Shown: positions 16,932 to 26,949, counted from the first letter of the stretch. The stretch is 44,193 bases of DNA from Ignavibacteria bacterium GWC2_36_12 (GCA_001802795.1 MGZZ01000002.1:1-44193); one strand, 5' to 3'. A program made the numbers and translations. The notes: a model not told the origin generated them from the letters alone.

Positions 16932-18467
16932 ATGAAGCAAGATAATACCCAACCCAATAAAACAATGAATAATATAGCCACCAGCGCATTGGCCTGGGGC
17001 TTTCCGGTATTACTAGGTTTTATTTTTACCCCGTTTATTTTGAAATATATTGGAAAGGATGCGTATGGAATACAGGTGTTAATAATATCTGTAGCCGGTT
17101 ACTTGGCATTACTTGATTTTGGATTGAATGGCGCAGGCACAAAGTACTTAGCTGAGTTTAACGCTCAAAAAGATATAAAATCAATTCAAGACCTTCTCGG
17201 TACAACATTAACTGCATATACAATACTAGGATTTATAGGCGCTTTAGTAATTTGGTTTATTTCGCCGTGGCTATGTGTAAGTGTATTTTCCGTACCTAAC
17301 CTTTTGGTTAATGAAAGTATCTCCGCTTTTAGAATAGGCGGATTAGGTTTTTTTTTAAGCATGATAACCTGGTGGTATACGGCAATTCCAACCGGGCTGC
17401 AGCGTTTTGATATTTTTAATTGGATATCTATTGCATTTGGAGTATTAAATACTGTTGGTAATTTTTTAGCTGCATATTTAGGTTATGGACTTATCGGTAT
17501 TATAATTTCAGGAATTGTTGCAAATATAATAGCGATAATATTATATGCAATTTATACACGTAAGATTTTAGTTTCTGTAAAAATTAGGTATAGCTTCAAA
17601 TGGTACATGTTCAAAAAAACTATGTCGTTTGGAATATATATGATTGTTTTTAGCTTTTTCGCTATTATTTTTGCCCAGTTAGATAAAACAATTATCGGAA
17701 TAATGTTAGGAACTACGGTTCTTACTTATTACGTAATACCGCTATCGGTTTCGTCTATTAACCAGCAGGTTAACGGTAAAATAATGCAGATTTTGTTTCC
17801 CAAAGCAAGTGAAATATATGCTCTTTATGATATACACCGGCTTAAAAGTTTATTCAAAAGAAGTTTTAACATGAGTGTTATAGTTGGGTTATTGATTTCA
17901 ATTCCTTTAATAACCTTCTCTTTCCCAATTTTAAAATTTTGGATTTCAATTGACATGGCAATGCACGCTCATTTTACTATGATTATATTGGTGGCAGCCT
18001 TCTTTTTAGCCGGTATAATACCATACAGTATTATAACCGGTATGGGTTTCCCAAAATATTATACTTATTCCTCAATTATTTCGGGCGTTTGCGGACTTAT
18101 ATTTTATCTGCTTTTAATAAAACCATTTGGCGCCGGCGGTGCTGCTGCTGCAAAACTGATCAGCATCTTAATGACGGTGTTCTTTTATATTTATATTTCC
18201 AGGAAACATCTTGACATAAAAGCAGTAGATTTGATGAAGATTGCATATCCAACAATTTCAATAGCATGTATTATCGGTATTAGTTTTTATTTCATTTCAG
18301 ACTTCATTTCTAATCTATTTTATTTATTTCTTTTCTCATCTATTGCTGATATAATCTTCATTACTTTTGTATGGATTTTGGGAATTGTAAATGAAGAAGA
18401 AAAACAAAAAATTCTGGTCTTCTTAAGGATAAAAACTGTAATTGAAAGAAATACGAAGAACAAGTGA
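16932..18467 (+). CDS. wzx: Wzx-type oligosaccharide flippase
   Basis: 511 residues with about 12-14 hydrophobic segments and the polysaccharide-transporter N-terminus (ALAWGFPVLLGFIFTPFILKYIGKDAYGI). It would flip the lipid-linked repeat unit across the inner membrane for assembly by the Wzy-like protein at 26953. The end overlaps the next gene's GTG start by 4 nt. The weakly conserved sequence leaves the exact family open, but the topology, length and context agree. Confidence 0.88.
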   Translation: MKQDNTQPNKTMNNIATSALAWGFPVLLGFIFTPFILKYIGKDAYGIQVLIISVAGYLALLDFGLNGAGTKYLAEFNAQKDIKSIQDLLGTTLTAYTILGFIGALVIWFISPWLCVSVFSVPNLLVNESISAFRIGGLGFFLSMITWWYTAIPTGLQRFDIFNWISIAFGVLNTVGNFLAAYLGYGLIGIIISGIVANIIAIILYAIYTRKILVSVKIRYSFKWYMFKKTMSFGIYMIVFSFFAIIFAQLDKTIIGIMLGTTVLTYYVIPLSVSSINQQVNGKIMQILFPKASEIYALYDIHRLKSLFKRSFNMSVIVGLLISIPLITFSFPILKFWISIDMAMHAHFTMIILVAAFFLAGIIPYSIITGMGFPKYYTYSSIISGVCGLIFYLLLIKPFGAGGAAAAKLISILMTVFFYIYISRKHLDIKAVDLMKIAYPTISIACIIGISFYFISDFISNLFYLFLFSSIADIIFITFVWILGIVNEEEKQKILVFLRIKTVIERNTKNK

Positions 18468-19012
18468 ATATAACTAAATCCAAATTAGATGGTGTCGTTT
18501 TAATTAGCCCCATTGTCTTTAATGACGAGAGGGGAAAATTTGTTAAAACATATCGAGAAGATTTATTTGTTTCATTAGGTCTTTCTGATGAATTCAAGGA
18601 AGAGTTTTTTACAATTTCTAAAAATAGAGTATTAAGAGGGCTTCACTTTCAAACGCCGCCTTTTGATCATTCGAAAATAGTTTATTGCCCTAAGGGTGAG
18701 GCGATGGATGTAGTTGTAGATTTAAGAAAGAATTCGCCTACTTATGGTGAATTTGACGTTTTTCATCTAAATAACATGTGCAATAATATTCTTTATATAC
18801 CCAAAGGGTTTGCGCATGGTTTTTATGCTATAAGCGATGAAGTAATAATGATGTATAAAGTTTCTTCAGTTCATTCTCAAGAGAATGATAGTGGTATTCT
18901 GTGGAATTCACTGCCAATACCATGGCCAGACGATAATCCTATTATTTCTCAACGGGATAAGAATCTTTTACCTTTCAATTTATTTCTAAGTCCGTTCAGC
19001 TATAAAAAATAA
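18464..19012 (+). CDS. RmlC-like sugar 3,5- or 5-epimerase
   Basis: A 182-residue cupin of the dTDP-4-dehydrorhamnose epimerase family: DERGKFVKTYRE, VLRGLHFQTPP with the catalytic His (H61), GEAMDVVVDLRK, IPKGFAHGF, and Y131 in YKVSS matching the acid residue of RmlC. No rmlA, rmlB or rmlD is present, so dTDP-rhamnose synthesis is unlikely. The known parallel in a CDP-dideoxyhexose route is AscE, the C-5 epimerase of ascarylose synthesis. GTG start inside the wzx stop; the TAA shares one base with the next ATG. Confidence 0.85.
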   Translation: MNITKSKLDGVVLISPIVFNDERGKFVKTYREDLFVSLGLSDEFKEEFFTISKNRVLRGLHFQTPPFDHSKIVYCPKGEAMDVVVDLRKNSPTYGEFDVFHLNNMCNNILYIPKGFAHGFYAISDEVIMMYKVSSVHSQENDSGILWNSLPIPWPDDNPIISQRDKNLLPFNLFLSPFSYKK

Positions 19013-19908
19013 TGAAAAAAAAATATTTAATATCAGGCGGCTCAGGTTTTATCGGGTCACACCTTGCAAAAAAATTAGTTGATTTGGGAAACGAAGTACA
19101 TATAATAATTATACCCAGCTGCAACATTGATTTACTGAAAGGTTATGAAGAAAACATAATCTTTCATGAATATGACGGTACTTTTCATAGTCTCGATAAT
19201 GCATTAGTAAATTCAAAACCCGATGTAGTCTTTCATCTTGCCTCTGTGTTCATTTCTCAGCATCAACCAATTGATATTGACAATCTTATATTGAGTAATA
19301 TTTTGTTTGGGACTCATTTGGTTGAAGCTATAGTGCAAAATGGTGTGAGGAAACTTATTAATACCGGCACATCATGGCAGCATTATAACAATTCAGAATA
19401 CGACCCAGTAAATTTATATGCTGCAACCAAGCAAGCTATGGAAGATATAATAAAATATTATTGCGAGGCAGATAAATTGTACGCAGTGCATCTTAAATTA
19501 TTTGATACATACGGACCCAATGACCCCCGACCTAAACTTTTGAATTTATTGAAGAAAGCTATTTTAACCGGTGAAGTATTGGAAATGTCAGGTGGCGAAC
19601 AACTTATTGATTTAGTTTATATTGATGATGTTGTGGAGGCATTTTATATTGCTTCAGAATTTATATTTAATACAAAATATATTAATTGCTCTTATGGTAT
19701 AAGTTCTAATTCTCCTATCAAACTGAAAAATTTAATTGAAATAATTTCGGATGTTATTGGTAGAAAAATACCCATAAAATGGGGTGGCAAACCTTACAAA
19801 ACAAGAGAAGTAATGGTGCCCTGGAATACTTTCTCGCAACTGGAAGGATGGGCTCCAAAGATTGAATTAGAAGAGGGTATAAAAAATTGTTTTCAAGAAA
19901 TTGTATGA
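19012..19908 (+). CDS. RfbJ/AscF-like CDP-4-keto-3,6-dideoxysugar reductase (SDR)
   Basis: A 298-residue SDR with GGSGFIG (residues 9-15) and YAATK (Y136, K140). The stretch NTGTSWQHYNNSEYDPVNLYAATKQ is characteristic of CDP-abequose/paratose synthases. Together with the coupled RmlC-like epimerase it forms a plausible AscE/AscF-like pair giving an L-configured 3,6-dideoxyhexose. The exact stereochemistry of reduction cannot be read from the sequence. Confidence 0.8.
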   Translation: MKKKYLISGGSGFIGSHLAKKLVDLGNEVHIIIIPSCNIDLLKGYEENIIFHEYDGTFHSLDNALVNSKPDVVFHLASVFISQHQPIDIDNLILSNILFGTHLVEAIVQNGVRKLINTGTSWQHYNNSEYDPVNLYAATKQAMEDIIKYYCEADKLYAVHLKLFDTYGPNDPRPKLLNLLKKAILTGEVLEMSGGEQLIDLVYIDDVVEAFYIASEFIFNTKYINCSYGISSNSPIKLKNLIEIISDVIGRKIPIKWGGKPYKTREVMVPWNTFSQLEGWAPKIELEEGIKNCFQEIV

Positions 19909-19914
19909 AATATA

Positions 19915-20889
19915 ATGCATAATATGGAAATTGCACGATATCCCTTGATTAGTGTTTGCATACCAACATATAATAGACAAGATCTTTTAAAGAGAGCATT
20001 AAATTCAGTTATTATTCAGCAATACTGGAATATGGAAATTATTATTTCAGATAATTGTTCACCCCAAAAAATTTGGGAAGAAATCAGACAATTGGATACA
20101 CTTGATTCAAGAATAACTGTAAGGAGGAATTTGGAAAATCTAGGATGGACTGGAAACCTAAATGAGTGTTTAAAAATTGCCAAGGGAGAATATATTATTT
20201 TTCTATGTGATGACGATGAGTTTCTTCCTGGATTGATAGAAAAAGAAGCCGAAATTCTCTGTAAAAACAATAATGTAGGATTAATACATACCGATGGGTA
20301 TTATTGCGATTTTAATGGCAATATTATCAGAAGTCAAAGCACTAGCAAACCGATTTTGAAAGCAGGGGAAGAAGCAATTGAGAAAATATTTTTTAAAATG
20401 GACGTTTTTTTTTCATCAGCCATGGTGAGAAAGAAATGTTATGATGAATTAAGTGAATTCACTAATACTTGTAGTGCTGACTGGGAAATGTGGGCAAGAA
20501 TTGCCCAATATTATGATGTGGCTTACATACAGGAACCTCTTGTAAAATTTCATCAGCACAATATTTCGATGATGCCAGCAATTAAATTTGAAAGCGATAC
20601 TCTTTTTTTAATGGAAAAAATCCTTTCATATCTACCGATTGAGAAAAGAGAATTGATGAAGCAAACACTGTTAAAAAACCTAGGAGCAGTTTTTTTCGCT
20701 TTTGTGCAAAAAGCATGGCAAGAAGGGAAATGGAAGCATGGTAGTTCTTTTCTTCTTATTGCAAGAAAATATTCAGGTATTGTATTGTGGATTAAAAAAT
20801 TATTAACGTTAATTATATATTCAGTGCCAAGAAGAATAAAATATAGCCGTTTAACTAAAATTAAAAGAAACGAAACCTTTGTTTCTTAA
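19915..20889 (+). CDS. GT2 family glycosyltransferase
   Basis: 324 residues. SVCIPTYNRQDLLKRALNSV is the GT-A nucleotide-binding start, LCDDDEFL the DxD-containing motif, and the C-terminal ~80 residues are basic and partly hydrophobic. It resembles the EpsH/WcaA group used for O-antigen assembly. The start at 19915 is 6 nt after the reductase stop; a second in-frame ATG lies three codons later (MEIARYPLIS) and could be the real start. Confidence 0.87.
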   Translation: MHNMEIARYPLISVCIPTYNRQDLLKRALNSVIIQQYWNMEIIISDNCSPQKIWEEIRQLDTLDSRITVRRNLENLGWTGNLNECLKIAKGEYIIFLCDDDEFLPGLIEKEAEILCKNNNVGLIHTDGYYCDFNGNIIRSQSTSKPILKAGEEAIEKIFFKMDVFFSSAMVRKKCYDELSEFTNTCSADWEMWARIAQYYDVAYIQEPLVKFHQHNISMMPAIKFESDTLFLMEKILSYLPIEKRELMKQTLLKNLGAVFFAFVQKAWQEGKWKHGSSFLLIARKYSGIVLWIKKLLTLIIYSVPRRIKYSRLTKIKRNETFVS

Positions 20890-21232
20890 ATTTCTGGCAA
20901 ATAAATTTATGTTCATTTGAAAACTTTGACCTGAATTTGTTCTGATAACGCACAAAATATATGTTAGAAAATGAAATGCTCAAAAAACTCAGGAATTTGT
21001 TAAGAGGAGATATAAAAATTTATATTATTTTTTGGATACTTTTAATATCTTATTCTTGTTTCAAATACTGCGACATGGCATTCCCCCCAACATTGTTTAT
21101 TTTTTCATTATTTGATTGAAATTAAATATATCTGTTTTGTTTATTCGATGTGAACATTATAAGATTAAAGCCGAAATGTTTTAATTCTTAAATTATATTA
21201 GCCCATAGTCACTTACAAATTTTAATAATCCA
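20890..21232 (+). other. AT-rich gap with a 52-residue hydrophobic ORF (possible remnant)
   Basis: The gap holds one short open frame, 20961-21119, reading MLENEMLKKLRN then a single hydrophobic segment (YIIFWILLISYS). It could be a tiny membrane protein or the dead N-terminus of a lost membrane gene; nothing downstream in the other frames continues it. No repeat words of the flanking type occur here. It may also contain a promoter for the second half of the cluster. Confidence 0.3.
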
Positions 21233-22144
21233 ATGGCTAAGATTTCTGTTCTGACATCCTTATACAATTGTGACCAATACCTTACTGGTTATTTTGATGC
21301 TCTTAACAAAATTACCAATCTTTATGAAGTCGAAGTTCTATTATTGCATAATGAACCAAGCGAATCAGAATTATTTCTCATTAAAGAAGCTATAACATGT
21401 CTCCCATTTGTAAGACATATTGTGATTCCGAAAAGAGAAAGTTTATATGCTACATGGAATCGAGGGATAAAATTGGCGAATGGAAAATACATAGCTGTAT
21501 GGAATGTTGATGATGTAAGAATCCCCAATTCCCTTTTTTTACAATCGAAGACACTTGATGAACACCCAGAAGAAACTATGACTTATGGCGATATGATATT
21601 AAATACTAAATATGGAAGTACCGCAGGAAAGCTCGTTCAAGCTCCTGCTTATCCTATTAAAAAGTTTGATTTTTTACGCAGCCATTATATAGGCTGTTTT
21701 CCTATGTGGCGCAAAGAAATTCATAATATATTAGGCTATTTCGATGAGCAATTCCGGTTAGTAGGAGATTACGAATTTCAAATACGAGTTGTACGAGCTT
21801 TTCCGTTGGTTAAAACAGAGGCCTTGATAGGTTATTATTTAACTTCGGTACCCTCCAAATTAAGTAGCAATAGCAGTATACAAAACATTGAACGAACCGC
21901 TGTAGAAGTAAGATATGGTGTTTTTGATAAAATGAATTTATTATATATAATTAAGGCAATTTATAAACATAAAATATTTGTTTTGTATTGGCTTAACTCA
22001 AAATATTTAGTTTCAAACTTTTTTAATAACTACTTTGTCTTTATCCTTATAAGGATCCCATTAATTATTTTTTCTTTTTTATACTTACCACTCAATATTG
22101 TCCGGCATTTTAAAAGATATTTTATTAATAATACTCATAATTAA
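21233..22144 (+). CDS. GT2 family glycosyltransferase
   Basis: 303 residues. The N-terminus ISVLTSLYNCDQYLTGYFDAL is a GT-A start and VWNVDDVRIP holds the DxD-type motif. FPMWRKEIHNILGYFDEQFRLVGDYEFQIRV is the acceptor-side region of GT2 enzymes. The tail has hydrophobic segments (FVFILIRIPLIIFSFLYLP) suggesting membrane contact. It is one of several acceptor-specific transferases in the cluster; its linkage cannot be assigned. Confidence 0.83.
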   Translation: MAKISVLTSLYNCDQYLTGYFDALNKITNLYEVEVLLLHNEPSESELFLIKEAITCLPFVRHIVIPKRESLYATWNRGIKLANGKYIAVWNVDDVRIPNSLFLQSKTLDEHPEETMTYGDMILNTKYGSTAGKLVQAPAYPIKKFDFLRSHYIGCFPMWRKEIHNILGYFDEQFRLVGDYEFQIRVVRAFPLVKTEALIGYYLTSVPSKLSSNSSIQNIERTAVEVRYGVFDKMNLLYIIKAIYKHKIFVLYWLNSKYLVSNFFNNYFVFILIRIPLIIFSFLYLPLNIVRHFKRYFINNTHN

Positions 22145-22178
22145 TGTTCTATAAATAAACAATTAAATATATTTAACT

Positions 22179-23234
22179 TTGGAAATAGCAGTTATTACCG
22201 GCTCAGCTGGTCTTATTGGAAGCGAATCCGTACAATTTTTTTCCAAAAATTTCGACCTCATTATAGGTATTGATAATGATATGAGAAAATACTTTTTCGG
22301 CGCAAATGCTTCTACTGAATGGAATAAAAATCGTTTGGAACGGGAAGTTCCTAATTACAAACATTATAACGTCGATTTGCGAAACTACCATGAGATTGAA
22401 ACATTGTTTAAAAATTATGGGAAGGATATAAAACTGGTTGTTCACACAGCAGCTCAACCCAGTCACGACTGGGCTGCCAAGGAACCAATTACAGATTTCA
22501 CGATAAATGCTGTTGGCACACTAAATATGTTAGAAATTACACGGTTATATTGCGAAAAAGCGGTCTTTATTTTTACTTCTACAAACAAGGTTTATGGTGA
22601 TACTCCTAATTATTTGCCTTTGGTAGAAAAGGAGACCCGTTGGGAAATTAATGAAAATCACATATTCTATAAAAATGGAATAAACGAATCGATGAGCATC
22701 GATAACTCGAAACATTCGTTATTCGGTGCCTCAAAAGTTGCTGCTGATATTTTGGCTCAGGAATATGGTAAATATTTTGCAATGAACGTCGGAATTTTTA
22801 GAGGTGGTTGCCTTACCGGACCCAACCATTCAGGCACACAACTTCACGGGTTTCTTTCGTACCTTATGAAATGTGCTGTTACTGGTGAACACTATTCAGT
22901 TTTTGGTTATAAAGGCAAACAAGTACGGGATAATATTCATAGCTGGGATTTAGTAAACATGTTCTGGCAATTCTTTCAAAACCCCAGACAGGGAGAGGTC
23001 TATAATGCTGGAGGAGGCCGTTTCTCAAACTGTTCCATGATTGAAGCAATTCAGCTTTGTGAAGAAATTACAGGAAAAAAAATGAACTATAGCTATATGG
23101 AAACTAATCGCATAGGGGACCACATATGGTACATCAGTGATTTATCGAAATTCAAGGAGCACTATCCCGAATGGCAGTGGAAATATAACATGAATGATAT
23201 TTTAGTACAAATTTTTCAAAATGTTAAAAAATAA
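22179..23234 (+). CDS. CDP-paratose 2-epimerase-like SDR with Phe in place of catalytic Tyr
   Basis: 351 residues. GSAGLIG (8-14), TSTNKVYGD (133-141) and [14 protein letters not shown] align with the RfbE/TyvE epimerase group, which converts CDP-paratose to CDP-tyvelose. The catalytic YxxxK box reads FGASK (F182, K186), so the tyrosine is absent. In RfbE-type epimerases this Tyr supports hydride chemistry at C-2, so the reaction or the base may differ. It begins with TTG at 22179; no upstream ATG is in frame. It shares the boundary with the next gene (1 nt apart). Confidence 0.72.
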   Translation: MEIAVITGSAGLIGSESVQFFSKNFDLIIGIDNDMRKYFFGANASTEWNKNRLEREVPNYKHYNVDLRNYHEIETLFKNYGKDIKLVVHTAAQPSHDWAAKEPITDFTINAVGTLNMLEITRLYCEKAVFIFTSTNKVYGDTPNYLPLVEKETRWEINENHIFYKNGINESMSIDNSKHSLFGASKVAADILAQEYGKYFAMNVGIFRGGCLTGPNHSGTQLHGFLSYLMKCAVTGEHYSVFGYKGKQVRDNIHSWDLVNMFWQFFQNPRQGEVYNAGGGRFSNCSMIEAIQLCEEITGKKMNYSYMETNRIGDHIWYISDLSKFKEHYPEWQWKYNMNDILVQIFQNVKK

Positions 23235-24164
23235 ATGTCTATGCTTTTAATAGCTATTTTTTCGTTAAACAGAGCTATACTTTTAGAAGCTCTTCTAAAC
23301 AGCGTCACTAAAAACCTTTTATCCGACGATGGTTTAGTATCCATTAAAGTGTTGTATGGCAGTACGGATGAAAAATTTGAAGAAGGTTACCACATACTTA
23401 AAGTAAAAATTAAAGATAATCGAATTGAATTTATTCGAAAAGAGCTTGGGAAATACCAAACGGATCTAAGCTTATTATTAAGACCTCGAAATTTTTGGTA
23501 TTATTTAAAATACCCATTTTTTAGGGTCACTGCTAAAATATATAATTTTAAAGAACTCTTAGAAAAGATGCTGAAAGAGTCGAATAGCAGTTGTGTATCG
23601 TTTTTTACAGATGATAGTCTGATTTTAGAAAAAATAAAAATTACTCCTGAAATTTTGTCGTTAGTAAACGCTGATCCGGAACAAAATTCATTTAGTTTAC
23701 GACATGGATTAAATATCAGAAATAATCCTTCTTCCATTAAATCTTATAAAGGTTTTTATTCTTGGAAATTTGATGAACTATACAACGACTCACATTGGTC
23801 TTATCGTTTTTCGATTGACGGACATATTTATAACACAAAATTTATACTTTCGTTTATAAAGAGAATATTATATGTCAACCCCAATTCGTTCGAAGGTGTT
23901 GTATGCCAATATGCAAAAATCAAAAATAAATTATCACAAGGATATTGTTTGTCAAATTCAGTGTTAGCTGGTTTCGAAGTAAATAGAGTACAAACGGCAT
24001 TTGCTAATAATAATTTAGACATTGATAACGCCATGCTTAATGATTTTTTTCTTAAAGGGTTTCAATTAAATTATATTTTTGATAAAGAAAATGTAAAAGA
24101 TTTTCGACCAAAATTAATTAATATACAGTTATCTAGTCCATCTGAGACAATAAATTTGTTATAG
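23235..24164 (+). CDS. Probable glycosyltransferase (GT-A-like)
   Basis: 309 residues without a textbook GT2 start. FFTDDSLIL is a DxD-like motif, FSLRHGLNI and HWSYRFSIDGHIYNTKFI are acceptor-side features seen in a family of poorly named cluster glycosyltransferases, and NPNSFEG precedes the C-terminal helix. The role would be sugar transfer in repeat-unit assembly. It directly follows the epimerase and may use its product; that is inference. Confidence 0.6.
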   Translation: MSMLLIAIFSLNRAILLEALLNSVTKNLLSDDGLVSIKVLYGSTDEKFEEGYHILKVKIKDNRIEFIRKELGKYQTDLSLLLRPRNFWYYLKYPFFRVTAKIYNFKELLEKMLKESNSSCVSFFTDDSLILEKIKITPEILSLVNADPEQNSFSLRHGLNIRNNPSSIKSYKGFYSWKFDELYNDSHWSYRFSIDGHIYNTKFILSFIKRILYVNPNSFEGVVCQYAKIKNKLSQGYCLSNSVLAGFEVNRVQTAFANNNLDIDNAMLNDFFLKGFQLNYIFDKENVKDFRPKLINIQLSSPSETINLL

Positions 24165-24231
24165 CTTAAAATATATTATATCTCTTAATTAAAGTTAGGC
24201 GATATGATAAGTGCAAAAATTTACTAATAAT

Positions 24232-24751
24232 ATGAAGAAATTACTGAAAAAAAATATTAAAAAATTAAAAAGAACATTATATGAACCTGTTTCAGCTTAC
24301 TATGAAGGGTTATTAAAAAAATATAAACATAACAATAAAGTTCATATTTGTAATTTTAGTTTTTTCGAATTTAAATACGGATACAATTATTACTCCTAAT
24401 GGAGAAGCATCCTCCATAATAAAGAAATCAAATTCGCCTACTGAACTAATCAGAATATTGGATTTCTCTGAATATCTTTTAAAAAATCCTATGGAAATTG
24501 ATCTTATGTCTATAAATATTGAGGGCGCTGAATACGATGTATTGAACGCGTTAATTGATTCAAAATTGATACAACAAGTGAAAAATTTACAAGTTCAATT
24601 TCATTTTTTTGATGATCAATTTTATGTAAATAAAAGAGATGAAGTCTTAAAAAAAATTTTGATGACTCACAAAGTAAAATTGAGTTTTCCATTTGTATGG
24701 GAAGGTTTTGAAAGAAAAATCTCTGTACAGAAGGTAAAAAATGGATATTAA
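24232..24751 (+). pseudogene. Broken FkbM-family methyltransferase
   Basis: Two pieces in different frames. The first (from ATG 24232) ends at a stop after FKYGYNYYS. The second frame, open from about 24363, reads NTDTIITPNGEASSIIKK and continues into DLMSINIEGAEYDVLNAL, the FkbM motif with the conserved acidic residue. The SAM-binding middle expected between VHIC and NTDT is missing, so an internal deletion accompanies the frameshift. The end overlaps the next gene's start by 11 nt, keeping the operon spacing. Confidence 0.85.
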
Positions 24752-25682
24752 AATCACAGTCGCAACGCCTGTATATAATCGTGAAGATTGCATAGGAAGA
24801 TGTATTGAAAGCGTGCTGCAGCAGAGCCAGCTTCCTTTCGAAATGCTGTTGGTTGACGATGGTTCTACTGATACCACAAAAGAGGTTATAAAAAAATATA
24901 AAACTGAAAATTCGATAATTTCACTTTTTGAGGCTCCTAAAAATGGAGGTGAAAACTATGCACGTAATAGATGTGTTGAAAATGCAAAAGGCGACTTTAT
25001 CTTATGGCTTGATAGTGATGATTATCTAGTTCCGAATGCAATAGAAAGTGTATTAACAGGCATTGATAATAATCTAGGCTATTTACATTATATGTTTTTA
25101 ACATCAGATAGAGAATCTGAATTTAAAGCCAGTCCTGAATTCTCACAAAAAAAGCACGTTACTAGCTTCGAAGATTGGTTAACAGGTAAAGTATCTGGTG
25201 ACTTTGTTCATGTTATGCATAAATCCGTTTTTGCAGGGCTTCCTTTTTTTGAAGAGGTACGAGGATTCCCGGGAGTAAATTTTATTCGCATACATAGGAG
25301 AACAAAAAAACAATTGTTTATTAATACGCTTGTTACTATAAGGGATCGTAATCGTGATGATGCACTTAGTTTAATAGGTATTCTTGATAATAAAAAGTCA
25401 ATTTGGGAAAGTTACATCAATAATAAATACTTCTTAGCTAATTTTGAAAACGATCTGTTTATAATCAATAAACAATTATTAAATAAAATAGTAAGAGCAC
25501 ACTTATTATTAGGGATCTCAATTAATGAAATTAAAAGCAATAATGATATCTTGCTAAGACTAAAAAAAAGGGGAATTAACTTTTATTTATTAAAATTTCT
25601 AAATAATAGTCTTTTTAGTAAAATCCTCTACTTGACTTTAGTCTCGTATGTAAAGATTAAACATTTCAAGTTTCGCAGATAG
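24741..25682 (+). CDS. GT2 family glycosyltransferase
   Basis: 313 residues with the canonical start ITVATPVYNREDCIGRCIESVLQQS and MLLVDDGSTDTT, then LWLDSDDYL (DxD motif). The C-terminal third is lysine-rich with no clear membrane segment. It overlaps the broken FkbM gene. The strong GT2 motifs make the family secure; donor and acceptor are unknown. Confidence 0.9.
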   Translation: MDIKITVATPVYNREDCIGRCIESVLQQSQLPFEMLLVDDGSTDTTKEVIKKYKTENSIISLFEAPKNGGENYARNRCVENAKGDFILWLDSDDYLVPNAIESVLTGIDNNLGYLHYMFLTSDRESEFKASPEFSQKKHVTSFEDWLTGKVSGDFVHVMHKSVFAGLPFFEEVRGFPGVNFIRIHRRTKKQLFINTLVTIRDRNRDDALSLIGILDNKKSIWESYINNKYFLANFENDLFIINKQLLNKIVRAHLLLGISINEIKSNNDILLRLKKRGINFYLLKFLNNSLFSKILYLTLVSYVKIKHFKFRR

Positions 25683-25740
25683 AAAAAAGTAGAATGAGAA
25701 ACTAGGGAGTAACCCTAATCAACCGACACGCATATTTAAC

Positions 25741-25899
25741 ATGAAAATAGTACACATAAATTATTCTTTTACGCCGGGCGGTGCAGAAGCTTTATTGATT
25801 GATATTGTTAATGAGTAAGCAAAAACTCAAAATGTATCATAGTTTTTTATAAATTGAAAAAAAAATGTCTATGTAAATATCTTTAATTTAAAATTTTTC
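25741..25899 (+). pseudogene. Remnant 5' end of a GT4 glycosyltransferase
   Basis: ATG at 25741 opens MKIVHINYSFTPGGAEALLIDIVNE, the typical GT4 N-terminus, and stops after 25 residues. Further GT4-like residues (VFYKLKKKN, then VNIFNLKFF) persist in broken frames until the next gene. It closely resembles the start of the intact GT4 gene at 25900 (MKILHLIFSLNIGGAETML), so it is the stub of a related, largely deleted gene. Confidence 0.75.
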
Positions 25900-26949
25900 A
25901 TGAAAATTTTACATCTAATATTCTCTCTTAACATCGGTGGTGCAGAAACCATGCTCGTTGATATCTTGGACCAACAAGTAAAATCAGGCAGGGAACTTTT
26001 TTTAATTGTTGTTAATAAATCCGTTAGTTATAAATTATTGAATAGAATTAATAAAAAAATTAAAATAATTCTGTTAAATAGACCTGAAAGTAGTAGAAAT
26101 CCTTATTGGTATGTATTGCTCAACTATTGGTTGGTAAGTTTAAAACCGGACATAATTCATTGCCATAACGAAACATTAATTAAATTCATTTTGCCAATTT
26201 TTCATAAAAAGTCAGTACTTACAATTCATGACATAGGAATTGAGTTTAAAAATTATGGTTATTATAAAAAATTGTTTTCAATTTCTCACACAGTAAAAAA
26301 TGATATATTAGAAAGATATAATATTGACTCGAATGTTATATATAATGGTATAGAAACAAAAAAAATCGAGACAAAAAAACGTTATAATGCCAACTTATTA
26401 TTTAGGATAATAATTGTAAGTCGTCTGCAACATGAAAAGAAAGGTCAACACATTGTCTTAGAAGCTTTATCTATTCTAAAAAAGAAAGGTATTAACAAAA
26501 TACACCTTGATTTTATTGGTTCAGGTAAATCTGAATCATACCTGAAAAGTATGACGGAGAGATTGGGTCTTGAACAACAAGTAAGTTTTCTGGGCCTCCA
26601 AGATCGTGAATATATTTATTCCCATTTAAAAGATTACGAACTTTTAATTCAACCCTCAATATACGAAGGTTTTGGGCTTACAATAATAGAAGCAGTAGCT
26701 GCTGGCTTACCGGTTTTGGTTTCTGCTTGTGATGGACCCTTAGAACTAATGAAAGAGTTAAACACTGGGTATATGTTTAATAAAGGGGATGCAAAAGATT
26801 GTGCAGAAAAAATTGGAAAAATAATGTTGGAATATGGAACTTACAAGATGCTTCAGAATATTGAACAAAATAAAAATAAGGTCAAAGAAAATTTCGATAT
26901 TTCTTTTACTGCAAATGAATATTTGCAAAATTATATAAAACTAATATAA
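25900..26949 (+). CDS. GT4 family glycosyltransferase
   Basis: 349 residues, GT-B fold. MKILHLIFSLNIGGAETML is the acceptor-domain start; IIVSRLQHEKKGQHIVLEAL opens the donor domain, and PSIYEGFGLTIIEAVAAGLPVL holds the EGFGxxxxEA motif. All expected GT4 motifs are present and the length is normal. It lies 4 nt ahead of the polymerase gene. Confidence 0.92.
   Translation: MKILHLIFSLNIGGAETMLVDILDQQVKSGRELFLIVVNKSVSYKLLNRINKKIKIILLNRPESSRNPYWYVLLNYWLVSLKPDIIHCHNETLIKFILPIFHKKSVLTIHDIGIEFKNYGYYKKLFSISHTVKNDILERYNIDSNVIYNGIETKKIETKKRYNANLLFRIIIVSRLQHEKKGQHIVLEALSILKKKGINKIHLDFIGSGKSESYLKSMTERLGLEQQVSFLGLQDREYIYSHLKDYELLIQPSIYEGFGLTIIEAVAAGLPVLVSACDGPLELMKELNTGYMFNKGDAKDCAEKIGKIMLEYGTYKMLQNIEQNKNKVKENFDISFTANEYLQNYIKLI

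Noticed and set aside
18464-19012. dTDP-rhamnose synthesis by RmlC
   Set aside because: rmlA, rmlB and rmlD are missing from the window and the surrounding genes handle CDP-sugars.
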